A stretch of DNA of 64,000 bases from Acetobacteraceae bacterium. GTDB lineage: Bacteria > Pseudomonadota > Alphaproteobacteria > Acetobacterales > Acetobacteraceae. A program made the translations under genes and the position numbers. Positions within the stretch are counted from its first letter, which is position 1. The number at the start of each line of letters is the position of its first letter. Under the pieces are notes generated by a model. It searched no databases. It was not told where the DNA came from and saw only the letters and a program-made list of their open reading frames with translations. Positions 9,070 to 18,350 of this stretch are shown in pieces. The DNA lies in contig PLXO01000251.1 in assembly GCA_003151425.1 (NCBI GenBank), positions 2,243 to 66,242 on the forward strand. Reading direction: 5' to 3'.

Positions 9070-9282
9070 CGCCGGACCTCCTGTCGAACGGCACGGTGCG
9101 CGCCGACACGACTGGCGCCAAACATCAGTATGATATCAACGGTCGCCGGGGTCGAGGCGGGCGGTGCGGCACCTCCCCATCACGTTGTTGCGAGCGTCCT
9201 GGCGTGCTGGTAGTTATGCCGTAGACGACCAATGTTACACGCATGTTTCCGACCTGGTTGCCGTCACTCCGGGGAATTTACA

Positions 9283-9909
9283 ATGTCGACGACGATGCTA
9301 CGCCGCCGCGTCTTGGCGCGCCTGGGGCTGTCATTCCTGGTTGCCTCGACGGCGTCCGTGCGGGCCGCCGACCCCGCCGTCACCGCGCCTATCCAGCACC
9401 TGGATGACGCGCTGCTTGGCGTGATGAAGGCCGGCCGCGCCGTGCCATTCGACCACCGCTTCGGCCAGTTGGCGCCCATCATCGACACCGTGTTCGATCA
9501 GTCGGTCATCCTGGAGACCTCGGTCGGGCCGACGTGGAATGCGCTGTCCGCAGATCAGCATTCCGCGTTGCACACGGCATTCCGCCGCTACACCATCGCC
9601 TCCTACGTCAGCAGCTTTGACGCGTTCACCGGGCAGCGCTTCGATATCTTGCCCGACACCCGCGCCCTGCCGAACAACGAGCAGGTGGTGACCACGCACA
9701 TCATCCCGACTTCGGGCGAGGCGCATCGGCTCGACTATGTCATGCGGCAGAACGCTGGCGCCTGGCAGGTGGTGGACGTGCTGGCCGACGGAACCATCAG
9801 CCGCGTCGCCGTGCAGCGCTCCGACTTTCGCCGCATGCTGATGCAAGGCGGCAGTGCGGCGCTGGTGGCGAGCCTGCAAAGCAAGGCCGCCCAACTAGCC
9901 GGCAGCTAA
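9283..9909 (+). CDS. MlaC/Ttg2D-like ABC transporter auxiliary protein (HpnM-like)
   Basis: Signal-peptide-like N-terminus MSTTMLRRRVLARLGLSFLVAS; FDQSVILETSVGPTWNALSADQHSALHTAFRRYTIASYVSSFDAFTGQRF resembles the MlaC family. Confidence 0.75.
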   Translation: MSTTMLRRRVLARLGLSFLVASTASVRAADPAVTAPIQHLDDALLGVMKAGRAVPFDHRFGQLAPIIDTVFDQSVILETSVGPTWNALSADQHSALHTAFRRYTIASYVSSFDAFTGQRFDILPDTRALPNNEQVVTTHIIPTSGEAHRLDYVMRQNAGAWQVVDVLADGTISRVAVQRSDFRRMLMQGGSAALVASLQSKAAQLAGS

Positions 9910-10076
9910 AGGTCCGGCTCGCCGGGAATCGGCACGCGGCCGAGGTCTTTGAACGACAGCGCGTTGCATACCCCAGCTATTGGCGAACCGTCGAAGGTGG
10001 CACCGGCGGACACATCCTGAATTCCGCTGACCGCGTCGCGAATATCGAGCAGGCGAAGAAGGATGCCTCTCGGCAC
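9906..10076 (-). pseudogene. Possible truncated HEPN (DUF86)-like partner of the adjacent MNT gene
   Basis: 56-codon GTG-start ORF reads VPRGILLRLLDIRDAVSGIQDVSAGATFDGSPIAGVCNALSFKDLGRVPIPGEPDL*; the LLDIRDAVSGI.. start resembles DUF86 N-termini, but the RX4HXY region is missing. Confidence 0.35.
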
Positions 10077-10077
10077 G

Positions 10078-10371
10078 TCAAAAAACGCGCAGCGCTTCCG
10101 CTTCGATTTGCGGCCGAAGCATTGGATGGAGGCTGGCCCGCGTCATCACATCGGTGTCCGTGCCAAGGATATCACTCACCTGCTCCTGGACATCGACCAG
10201 CTCAATGAGGCTGCAGCGCGGATTGTCGGTATCGAAGAAAAGATCGACATCGCTGTCCGGACGGGCTTCCCCGCGGGAGACCGAGCCGAACGAATAAAGC
10301 CGAGCGGCCCCGGCCCGATGAAGATCGATTTGATGGGCGCGAAGGGTCTCGATGACCTGGTCTCGATCCAT
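10078..10371 (-). CDS. Nucleotidyltransferase (MNT/MntA-like)
   Basis: LYSFGSVSRGEARPDSDVDLFFD minimal nucleotidyltransferase motif. Confidence 0.8.
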   Translation of the reverse strand: MDRDQVIETLRAHQIDLHRAGAARLYSFGSVSRGEARPDSDVDLFFDTDNPRCSLIELVDVQEQVSDILGTDTDVMTRASLHPMLRPQIEAEALRVF

Positions 10372-10519
10372 TGGCGATCCCCGAAAGCGCGGTATCACCG
10401 TGCTATTTTGAGGCTAGTGGAAATCGTGGCGCGGCGCATCGGCTCTTGGTGAATTTCATAAAGCCGTGTCCCGAGCCTGACCTTGTATCATGCCTCACCC
10501 GGCCGGGCAACGCCATCGG

Positions 10520-10933
10520 TCAGGGATGCCGTCCGGGCGAGGTGATGTAGCCTGGATCGGGGTCGGATGCAGACCAGTCCCGAACCCTGATCTCTCCGTC
10601 GGAGAAAATCTCGACCAGCTTGTTCACGGTATCCGGAAGGGTTTGCAGGCGATCCAGAACCAAGCTAAACAGGCGGATCTGGTCATCGCGCTCCACCATA
10701 GGAACCAGAATGATCAGCCCGTCATGCACGGACAATTGCGCGTATTCTTTTAGGAAATCGCGCCGGTTGTTCGTGACGAAGGCGTAGTCGTGATCGAGAG
10801 CGAAGGGAACCAAATTCCAGTCCTGTATCCCGCCTTTGCCAAGCCACACGACGTGGTCGGCCTGGATGCCGCGTGCTTTTGCCACGGCCAGCAAGGCCTG
10901 GCTCAGGCACTCATCGATCAGCAGCCGTTCCAC
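10520..10933 (-). CDS. DUF5615 PIN-like protein (putative toxin)
   Basis: MERLLIDECLSQALLAVAKARGIQADHVVWLGKGGIQDWNLVPFALDHDYAFVTNNRRDF. Confidence 0.75.
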   Translation of the reverse strand: MERLLIDECLSQALLAVAKARGIQADHVVWLGKGGIQDWNLVPFALDHDYAFVTNNRRDFLKEYAQLSVHDGLIILVPMVERDDQIRLFSLVLDRLQTLPDTVNKLVEIFSDGEIRVRDWSASDPDPGYITSPGRHP

Positions 10934-10941
10934 GCGGACAG

Positions 10942-11169
10942 TCAGACCCGCGGCATGGGGGCAGATTTTTGCCAGCGACGGACAGCCTCGATCCCATCGA
11001 CGGGGAGGCTGGGATAGTCTTCGAAAACCTCCCGGTCGGTCCGGCCCGCCTGGAGATACGCGACGATGGTGACGGCGGGGATGCGCGTGCCGCGAATAAC
11101 CGGCTCTCCGCCCATGACGGACGGGTCCGAAATCACTTCCGTGGGGCGCGTTGATCGGGTCGTGGCCAT
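10942..11169 (-). CDS. DUF433-domain protein (putative antitoxin)
   Basis: VISDPSVMGGEPVIRGTRIPAVTIVAYLQAGRTDREVFEDYPSL; upstream of the DUF5615 gene. Confidence 0.85.
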   Translation of the reverse strand: MATTRSTRPTEVISDPSVMGGEPVIRGTRIPAVTIVAYLQAGRTDREVFEDYPSLPVDGIEAVRRWQKSAPMPRV

Positions 11170-11316
11170 TACGGGATGTCCTCCTGGCCGCGATTACCTG
11201 GGTGGAGCCGCGGTGAAAGTCAATCTGTGTGTGCGGAGGTTGCCCGTGTCGTGGCCCTCGTTTCCAGCAGCAGTAGCATGCGCGGCCGACCCAAGATGCC
11301 CGGCCTGGGTTGTTGC

Positions 11317-11502
11317 CTACCGTCCCTCGACCGACGCCAGGATGCGGTCTCGGCGCTCCGCCGGGTCGTCGATGCCGACCAGGTCCTGATACACATTGTC
11401 CGCGAACAGCCCGCGCGGCGGCACGTCCTCGCGGCGCAGGATGATGACGCGCCGTTCCTCCGCGCTGTGCCGGCAGTCAAATATCGAGCACGCATGCTGG
11501 TC
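11317..11502 (-). pseudogene. C-terminal fragment of an unidentified protein
   Basis: Open frame DQHACSIFDCRHSAEERRVIILRREDVPPRGLFADNVYQDLVGIDDPAERRDRILASVEGR*, protein-like composition, preceded in frame by TAA with no start codon. Confidence 0.4.
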
Positions 11503-11612
11503 TTAAGCGCTTTGATTGGTACGTAATCCTGATTCATGCACCGCTCCAAACATCCGATCCTCACCGATTGCGGACCTTCAGCCTTGGCCACGATCCGCCA
11601 CCCCTTCTCCCG

Positions 11613-12377
11613 CTACCCCTCCGGCTCCCCCGGAATCGGTGCCTTTCCGAAGCCGGTGATCATCGCCGTCACCTCCGCAATCGCCGCCTCCGCCGCCGCA
11701 ACGTCGGTGCCCTTGGCGACCAGCGCCACGCCGTTGCCGCCCGGGCGGTAAAACGGATAGCTGCCAAGGTCGAGCTGCGGATAACGCGCCTGGATCGCGC
11801 CCAGACCCTCGGCGATCACGCCTTCCGGCAGGCCCACCGCGTGTACCGCGCGCTGCTCGATGCGCGGCCCGCCCTGCAGGCGCGGCGCCAGCCATTCGAA
11901 CATCGACTGCATCACCCGCGGCACGCCGGCCATCACATAGACGTTGCCGATCTGAAATCCCGGTGCCACCGACAGCGCATTATCGATCAGCGTCGCGCCG
12001 CGCGGCATCGTCGCCATGCGCTGGCGCGCGGCGTTGAATTCTCCTGGTTTGTAACTGCGCTCCATGCGCGACCACGCCTCGGGATGCGGCTCCCACGGCA
12101 CGCCGAAGGCAGCGGCGACACATTCGCTGGTGAGGTCGTCGTGCGTCGGCCCGATGCCGCCGGTGGTGAACACGTAGTCGAACATCGCCCGCGTCTCGTT
12201 GACGGTCTTGATGATCGTTGCGGCGATGTCCGGGATCACCCGCACCTCGCGCAGCGGTATGCCGCGCTCGCCCAGCTTGACGGCGAGGAACCGGATGTTG
12301 GCGTCCTGCGTTCGGCCCGACAGCACCTCGTTACCGATCACCAGCAGGCAGGCAGTCGGATTTCCCGCTTCCATCAC
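11613..12377 (-). CDS. Competence/damage-inducible protein A-like (CinA N-terminal/MoaB-like) protein
   Basis: CLLVIGNEVLSGRTQDANIRFLAVKLGERGIPLREVRVIPD...FTTGGIGPTHDDLTSECVAAAFG. Confidence 0.93.
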   Translation of the reverse strand: MMEAGNPTACLLVIGNEVLSGRTQDANIRFLAVKLGERGIPLREVRVIPDIAATIIKTVNETRAMFDYVFTTGGIGPTHDDLTSECVAAAFGVPWEPHPEAWSRMERSYKPGEFNAARQRMATMPRGATLIDNALSVAPGFQIGNVYVMAGVPRVMQSMFEWLAPRLQGGPRIEQRAVHAVGLPEGVIAEGLGAIQARYPQLDLGSYPFYRPGGNGVALVAKGTDVAAAEAAIAEVTAMITGFGKAPIPGEPEG

Positions 12378-12449
12378 GGTCTCCTTTCGGCGTTACAGCA
12401 GCCGTCCGAACCTGGCGAAGCGTCAATTCTGCGGGCGGCTGGCATGAGC

Positions 12450-13529
12450 CTACAGGAACTCGCGCAGCAGGGGGATCAGCGGCTTGTCGGCTGGCGGCAT
12501 TTCATAGTCGGCCAGCCGCGCCGGGCGCACCCAGCTCAAGGTCTGGCCTTCACGTGCCCGCGGGATGCCCTTCCAGCGGCGGCACAGGTAAAGCGGCATC
12601 AACAGATGGAACCGTTCATAGGCGTGCGAGGCGAAGGCAAACGGCGCCAGGCAGGTGGCCGAGACATCGATGCCCAGTTCCTCCTTCAACTCGCGGATCA
12701 ACGCCGCCTCCGGTGTCTCGCCGGGATGCAGCTTGCCGCCGGGGAATTCCCACAGCCCCGCCATCTTCTTGCCCTCCGGCCGGCGCGCCAACAGCACACG
12801 GCCGTCGATGTCGATCAGCGCACAGGCGGCCACCAGCAGCAGCTTCTTGCCACCCGGCTCCGCCGCCGCCTCGACCCCGGGCTCGGCGTCCGCGTGGCCG
12901 AAGATGTCGTCGCGCATGGCCACGAACTGCCAGACCGGATGCCGTCCGCCGCGGGAGCGGAATTCCCCGACCCCCTCGCCGACCTGGCGGAAGCCGATAC
13001 GGCGCAGCACCGAAGCGGAGGCCGGATTGTCCGTCGCCACCTCCGCGATCAGCCGATCGATCTCGAGATTGGCCATCGCCCAGCGCGCCAGCCGACCGGC
13101 CGCCTCCGATGCGACACCGTGCCCCCAGAACCGCCGCCCCACCCAGTAGCCGATCCGTCCGGTGCGCGCGGCGGCATCCAGCCGCACGCCGACGACGCCG
13201 ACCAGCGTCTCCTCCGCGCCCTCGTGGCCGGTGATCGCCACCTGGTAGGCATGGCCGTCCGCCAATTCCCGTGCGGTCGAGGCGATCCATCGGTCGGCCA
13301 GGTCGCGCGGATATGGAAACGGCACCACCGCCAGATTGCGGGTTACCTCGAAGTCGTTGACCAGGCGATGGAGCGCCTCGGCATCCGCCGCGGTAAGCGG
13401 CCGCAACGTCAGCCGGTCGGTGGTCAGCGACACCATCCGCGCCACGGGCTCGGGTGTATCGAGCGGCAGCGTGGCGGCGGCAGCGCTGCCTCGGGCCCGC
13501 GGCCGCCTTGCCTGGCGCGGTTGCGTCAT
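12450..13529 (-). CDS. Bifunctional GNAT N-acetyltransferase / NUDIX (MutT-like) hydrolase fusion
   Basis: N-terminal GNAT (TDRLTLRPLTAADAEALHRLV...GYWVGRRFWGHGVASEAA) fused to a NUDIX box GGKLHPGETPEAALIRELKEELGI. Confidence 0.9.
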   Translation of the reverse strand: MTQPRQARRPRARGSAAAATLPLDTPEPVARMVSLTTDRLTLRPLTAADAEALHRLVNDFEVTRNLAVVPFPYPRDLADRWIASTARELADGHAYQVAITGHEGAEETLVGVVGVRLDAAARTGRIGYWVGRRFWGHGVASEAAGRLARWAMANLEIDRLIAEVATDNPASASVLRRIGFRQVGEGVGEFRSRGGRHPVWQFVAMRDDIFGHADAEPGVEAAAEPGGKKLLLVAACALIDIDGRVLLARRPEGKKMAGLWEFPGGKLHPGETPEAALIRELKEELGIDVSATCLAPFAFASHAYERFHLLMPLYLCRRWKGIPRAREGQTLSWVRPARLADYEMPPADKPLIPLLREFL

Positions 13530-13563
13530 GCGTGGGGGATCGATTGCATCGGAACTGTATCGA

Positions 13564-15144
13564 TCAGGCTTTTTTGACGTTCCAGAACAGGATTTGCGGG
13601 CATTTGATGATGTCGGTAACGTTCGACCGGTAACCGGTCGGCTGGAACCATTGCCCGATCGGGATGAACGGCACGTCCTGGAACCCGGTGAGCTGGATCT
13701 GTTCGCAGATCTTCTTCTGCGCGGCGACGTCGGGCGCGTCGAACCAGGCGCTGCGCAGTTCCTCGATCTTCGGGTCCGTTGGCCAGCCGAACCAGGCATT
13801 GGCACCGTTGCCGCGCAGCGGAAAATGCCCGCCGGGATTGGCCACGGTCAGCCCGGTCCAGGAGGTGCAAAAGACGTTCCACCCGCCCTTGTCCGGCGGC
13901 GCCTTGCTGGCACGCCGCGTCACCAGCGTGCCCCAGTCCAACGCCTGATAATCCATGTTCAGGCCGATTTTCTGGAACACGCTGTTCACCACCTGGCAGA
14001 CCGCCAGGATCGCCGGCTGGTCGGTGGGCGACATCAGCACGATCTTCTCGCCCTTGTAGCCGCTCTCGGCGACAAGCTGTTTTGCTCGCTCGATGCTGCG
14101 CGGGCCGGTCAGCGCGTCCATCCCGGCAGTGCTCGCCATCGGCGTGCCGAGCGTGAAGAAACCCGCACCGGTCTTCACCAGGTCGGTCTGCTCGCCGGCG
14201 ACCGCGTCCATGAATTCCCTCTGGTCGATCGCCGGGAACAGCGCCTGGCGCAGCTTCAAATTGTCGAATGGCGGAAAGAGCTGATTGAACCGGATCATGC
14301 CGAGCACGCCGAGCGGATCATTGATCGCGATCTGCACGCCGGGTGCCTTCTTCAGCATCGGGATCAGGTCGATCAGCGGCCACTCCACCCAATCGACCTC
14401 GCCGCTCTGCAGCGCGGCCGAGGCAGTCGCGGGATCGGGGATCACCTGCCACTCCACGCGATCCACGTAGACGTGCTTGCCGCCCGAGAAGAACTCCGGT
14501 TTCTCCGGCCGCGGGTCATATTTTTCAAATTTTGCCCAGGCCGCCTTGGCGCCGGAGACCCATTCGTCCTTGAGGAACTTGAACGGACCGCTACCGACAT
14601 ATTCGCTGATCTGCTTGAACGCATCGGTGGAGGCGATGCGCTCCGGCATGATGAAGCAGCCGTCGGCGCCGAGCGCGTATGTCATCAGCGGGAACGGCTT
14701 CTTCAGCCGAATGCTGAATTTGTTGTCGCCGAGCGGCTTCATCTCTTCCGTTTGCAGGGCAAGCTGCTGGCCGAACGGATCGCGCTTCGACCAGCGCGCG
14801 ATCGAGGTGACGCAGTCGACGCCTCGCACCTTCTCGTTGTCGTGGAACAGCAGCCCGTCGCGCAGGGTGAAGGTCCAGGTCAGCTTGTCGTCGGAGATCT
14901 CGTGGCCGGCGAGCATCTGCGGCTGGCCGATGCCGGCGTTGTCGATGCCGTACAGCGTGTCCCAGACCATGTAGCCGTGGTTGATTGCCACTGTCGCGGT
15001 GGTCCAGATCGGGTCGGGGTTGGCCAGGTTGGCCTGCGGCACGAAGCGCAACGTCTTCGCCGCGGATTGCGCGATCGCTGGTGCGCCGAGGCTGCCGGCC
15101 GCGACCGTGGCGGCGCTCGTCTTGAGGAAATCTCTGCGCTTCAT
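13564..15144 (-). CDS. ABC transporter substrate-binding protein, family 5 (peptide/nickel type)
   Basis: Tat-like MKRRDFLKTSAATVAAGSLGAPAIA; AINDPLGVLGMIRFNQLFPPFDNLKLRQALFPAIDQREFMDAV. Confidence 0.9.
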   Translation of the reverse strand: MKRRDFLKTSAATVAAGSLGAPAIAQSAAKTLRFVPQANLANPDPIWTTATVAINHGYMVWDTLYGIDNAGIGQPQMLAGHEISDDKLTWTFTLRDGLLFHDNEKVRGVDCVTSIARWSKRDPFGQQLALQTEEMKPLGDNKFSIRLKKPFPLMTYALGADGCFIMPERIASTDAFKQISEYVGSGPFKFLKDEWVSGAKAAWAKFEKYDPRPEKPEFFSGGKHVYVDRVEWQVIPDPATASAALQSGEVDWVEWPLIDLIPMLKKAPGVQIAINDPLGVLGMIRFNQLFPPFDNLKLRQALFPAIDQREFMDAVAGEQTDLVKTGAGFFTLGTPMASTAGMDALTGPRSIERAKQLVAESGYKGEKIVLMSPTDQPAILAVCQVVNSVFQKIGLNMDYQALDWGTLVTRRASKAPPDKGGWNVFCTSWTGLTVANPGGHFPLRGNGANAWFGWPTDPKIEELRSAWFDAPDVAAQKKICEQIQLTGFQDVPFIPIGQWFQPTGYRSNVTDIIKCPQILFWNVKKA

Positions 15145-15166
15145 GGGTCTGCTCCAGGTACGAATG

Positions 15167-17314
15167 TCAGGTGGGTGGGGCTCTGCCATGCAACATCTCC
15201 GCCAATGTGACGGGGTCCGCAACTGGCAGCGAACAGACATTGCCGCGGCACACGAACGCGGCTGGGTCGTTGCCTTTGCCGTAGGCGGGATGGCTGGGTG
15301 GCAGCGCGTCGGTTGCCTGCACTTGCAGCACGATTGTTGCGGGGTCAGGCGCGGCGACGGCGACAGTCAGCAAAGTAAGTAAAGACTCTCCCCCTCCCCT
15401 TGCGGGAGGGGGGTGGGGGGAGGGGTCGGCGCGCGAGAAGCTTTGATCGGACCCTGGCACTAACCCCTCCCCCCAACCCCCTCCCGCAAGGGGAGGGGGA
15501 GAAACAACAAAAGGACCCACCACCACCACCGTCGTCCCCGCCTCCAGCAGATCGGCCGCCGCCAACAACGTCGGCATCTGCGCAAGGTGATCGTGGTTGC
15601 CCATGAAGGCGCGCAGCAGCGCCTCGGCGTGCTCGCGCCAAGCCGTATCGCCGGTCAGGTGCCAGAGGCGCGCGAACACCTCCGCCAGCAATCCATTGGC
15701 GGCCGGCGTGGCGTTGTCGTGCGCGGTGCGCGGACGGGCCAGCGGCACGTCGGTCGCGTCCGACGCACTGGTATAAAACCCTCCCTGCCCATCAGCGAAG
15801 AACGACAGCGCGGCGTCGGCGAAACGCGCCGCCTCCGCCAGATACCGCGCCGCGCCAGTCGCCTCGAACAGCGCCAGGGCGGCGCGCGCCATCGCGGCCT
15901 GGTCGTCGAGCAGCCCCGCGGCCGTCACGCGCCCGAGCCGCCAGGCGTGCTGGGCGCGGCCATCGGGCGCGGTCATGTTGGCCAGGATAAAGTCGTGCGC
16001 GGCCTCGGCGCGGGTGAGCCACTCGGGGTGGCCGAACACCACGGCGGCACGAGCCAGGGCGGCGATCGCCAGTCCATTCCAATCGGCCAGCACCTTGTCG
16101 TCACGTCCCGGCCGCACCCGTTTGGCGCGCGCGGCAAACAGCACCTCGCGGCATCGGGCGAGCCCGGTTTCTTCCGCTACCGATCCGGATTGGGTAACGC
16201 GGCGCAGGATGGTGTGGCCTTCCCAGTTGCCCTCCGCCGTCACGTCGTACGCGTGCTTGAACGCGGCCGCATCCGTCCCGAGCAGCAAGTCGACCTCGGC
16301 CTCGGTCCAGACGTAGAAGCGGCCTTCCTCGCCCTCGCTGTCGGCGTCTTCGGACGCAGCGAACGCGGCACGTCCATCGACTTCGGCAGCGGTCATGTCA
16401 CGAATCATCCAGCCGACCGTCTCCGCCGCGCGCGCGGCATAGAGCGGGTCGGGCCGATGCGCGTGCGCGAACGCCAGCAGTTCGAGGATCTGCGCGTTAT
16501 CGTACAGCATCTTCTCGAAATGCGGCACCAGCCAGATCGCATCGGTGGCGTAGCGGGCGTAGCCGCCGCCGAGATGATCGTAGATGCCGCCTTGCGACAT
16601 GCGCTGCAGCAGCAGGTGCAGCGCGTCCTGCCCGGCCGGCGCGCCGGTGCGGAAAGCGTTCTGCCACAGGAAGCGGAAGATCGGCGGGTTGGGGAATTTC
16701 GGCGCGCCCTTGACCCCGCCCTGGTCCGGATCGGTGATGCGCAGCAGCGCCGCACCGACCGCGTCGAGGTGCGTCGGCGTCGGCAGCTCACCCCCCTGCA
16801 CGGCGGATTGCCGCTCCAGCATGCGCCGCAGCGCGACGGTGTTCTGCGTCACCATCGTGTCGCGCTCCCGCCAGGCGGCGGCGACGCCTTGCAGCACTTG
16901 GCTGAACGACGGGCGGCCCCAGCGGGGGGTCGGCGGGAAGTAGGTGCCGCCCCAGAACGGCGCGCCGTCCGGGGCGAGGAACATGGTCAGCGGCCAGCCA
17001 CCCTGTTCGCCCAGCCCGTGCAACGCGGACATGTACAGGTGGTCGATGTCGGGCCGTTCCTCGCGGTCCACCTTGATGCTGACGAACAGCGTGTTCATCA
17101 GGGCGGCGGTGTCGGGGTCCTCGAAGGATTCGTGCGCCATGACGTGGCACCAGTGGCAGGCGGCATAGCCGATCGACAGCAGGATCGGCTTGTCGGTCTC
17201 GGCGGCCTCGGCGAGGGCTGCCTGGCCCCAGGGCCGCCAGTGCACCGGGTTGTCGGCGTGCTGCAGCAGATAGGGCGAGGTCTGGTGGCGGAGCAGGTTC
17301 GCGGCTTCAGCCAT
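15167..17314 (-). CDS. Thioredoxin-domain-containing protein, DUF255/YyaL family
   Basis: [25 protein letters not shown]...[28 protein letters not shown]; contains repeats R3 and R4 in frame near the C-terminus. Confidence 0.93.
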   Translation of the reverse strand: MAEAANLLRHQTSPYLLQHADNPVHWRPWGQAALAEAAETDKPILLSIGYAACHWCHVMAHESFEDPDTAALMNTLFVSIKVDREERPDIDHLYMSALHGLGEQGGWPLTMFLAPDGAPFWGGTYFPPTPRWGRPSFSQVLQGVAAAWRERDTMVTQNTVALRRMLERQSAVQGGELPTPTHLDAVGAALLRITDPDQGGVKGAPKFPNPPIFRFLWQNAFRTGAPAGQDALHLLLQRMSQGGIYDHLGGGYARYATDAIWLVPHFEKMLYDNAQILELLAFAHAHRPDPLYAARAAETVGWMIRDMTAAEVDGRAAFAASEDADSEGEEGRFYVWTEAEVDLLLGTDAAAFKHAYDVTAEGNWEGHTILRRVTQSGSVAEETGLARCREVLFAARAKRVRPGRDDKVLADWNGLAIAALARAAVVFGHPEWLTRAEAAHDFILANMTAPDGRAQHAWRLGRVTAAGLLDDQAAMARAALALFEATGAARYLAEAARFADAALSFFADGQGGFYTSASDATDVPLARPRTAHDNATPAANGLLAEVFARLWHLTGDTAWREHAEALLRAFMGNHDHLAQMPTLLAAADLLEAGTTVVVVGPFVVSPPPLAGGGWGEGLVPGSDQSFSRADPSPHPPPARGGGESLLTLLTVAVAAPDPATIVLQVQATDALPPSHPAYGKGNDPAAFVCRGNVCSLPVADPVTLAEMLHGRAPPT
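15386..15425. repeat. CTCTCCCCCTCCCC element, short form, copy R3 (inside CDS)
   Basis: ctctccccctccccttgcgggaggggggtggggggagggg. Confidence 0.85.
15464..15501. repeat. CTCTCCCCCTCCCC element, short form, copy R4, inverted relative to R3 (inside CDS)
   Basis: cccctccccccaaccccctcccgcaaggggagggggag; reverse complement nearly equals R3. Confidence 0.85.
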
Positions 17315-17440
17315 TCACGGTGCTCCTTGTGCGGCGACAGCAGCGCCAGTCGGCCCGGCTTGGTATAGCGCATCCCACCGGCGAGGGAGGAGGGCCGTAT
17401 GACCAGGAGGATCGCGGTTGGAACACGACTGGGGAACGGA

Positions 17441-17499
17441 CTTCTCCCCCTCTCCTTGAGGGCTTGGGCCGCGAAGCGGACCAAGGGTGGGGGGAGGGG
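17441..17499. repeat. CTCTCCCCCTCCCC element, long form, copy R5
   Basis: cttctccccctctccttgagggcttgggccgcgaagcggaccaagggtggggggagggg. Confidence 0.8.
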
Positions 17500-17518
17500 A
17501 AGGGCAGCGGGAGACGGA

Positions 17519-17559
17519 CTTCTCCCCCTCCCCTTGAGGGAGGGGGGTGGGGGGAGGGG
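17519..17559. repeat. CTCTCCCCCTCCCC element, short form, copy R6 (direct orientation to R5)
   Basis: cttctccccctccccttgagggaggggggtggggggagggg. Confidence 0.8.
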
Positions 17560-17568
17560 AAGGGCAAC

Positions 17569-18230
17569 CCGGCAGCCGCGCCGTGGGTCTGCTCCGTCGC
17601 CCGCTTCATAGGGTCTTGTCCTGATTTTGCGGATTGTGCCCGCTGTCGGCGGACAGACCCCAACCCGGCAGCCGCGCCGTGCGCCCGCTCCGCCCCCCGC
17701 TTCATAGGGTCTTGTCCTGGTTTTGCGGATTGTGCCCGCTGTCCGGGGACAGACCCCAACCCGGCAGCCGCGCCGTGCGTCCGCTCCGTCTCCCGGTTCA
17801 TAGGGTCTTGTCCTGGTTTTGCGGATTGTGCCTCCTGCCCGAGGACGGACCCCACCCCGGCAGCCACCCCGCCCGCCCGCTCCGTCTCCCGGTTTATAGG
17901 GTCTTGTCGTGATTTTGCGGATTCTGCCTCCTGCCGGGGGACAGACCCCACCCCGGCAGCCACGCCGTCCGGCCGCACCGCCTCACGTTCCATAGAATCT
18001 CGTTCGCGTCCGACGGGCCGTGCCCTTTGCCCAAGAGTCCCGCCCCGGTGGAGGCCGGGCACCGACCTCACCCCGGAATCCACGCCGTCCAACCGCACCG
18101 TGCCACCACCGGGACAAGCGCCCGGTGGCAGGCTCGGTATTTCATGGTGTTCGCGTTCAGCGGACCGTGCCCCTTGCCCGAGGGTCCCGCCCCAGCGAAG
18201 GCCGCCTGCCACCGGCGTTGAGCCGGTGGG
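17569..18230. repeat. Tandem array with a 96-bp unit (four to five good copies plus diverged distal copies)
   Basis: Anchor c(a)ac/cccgg at 17661, 17757, 17853, 17949: spacing exactly 96. Unit core: cccggcagccgcgccgtgcgtccgctccgtctcccggttcatagggtcttgtcctggttttgcggattgtgcc...ggacagacccca. Confidence 0.92.
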
Positions 18231-18323
18231 GCGGTTGTCCCGGGGGTCCCCCGGCACGGCAATGGCGTTGGAGGAGGCGGCCGGGGCGGTGGCTGTGATT
18301 GGGAGCATCTGCGATCCTGGGCA

Positions 18324-18350
18324 ATGTAAGTCAGTTAGTATTACTTACAT
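18324..18350. promoter_or_regulatory. Candidate operator-like palindrome
   Basis: atgtaagt-cagttagtatt-acttacat: perfect 8-bp arms in an AT-rich island within GC-rich noncoding DNA. Confidence 0.4.

Noticed and set aside
8026-9213. 395-aa plus-strand ORF
   Set aside because: Antisense to the sulfotransferase gene; Arg/Gln/His-rich shadow.
11568-13577. 669-aa plus-strand ORF
   Set aside because: Antisense to the CinA-like and GNAT-NUDIX genes; composition rich in R/H/Q typical of high-GC shadow frames, no family motif.
13564-15144. Orphan peptide-type SBP without permease genes
   Set aside because: Orphan SBPs are frequent and partners may lie elsewhere in the genome.
13336-15210. 624-aa plus-strand ORF
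   Set aside because: Antisense to the family 5 substrate-binding protein, which has clear motifs and a signal peptide.
15587-17368. 593-aa plus-strand ORF
   Set aside because: Shadow of the DUF255/YyaL gene on the opposite strand.
17569-18230. Possible CRISPR array
   Set aside because: Repeats are contiguous 96-bp units without unique spacers and no cas genes are present.
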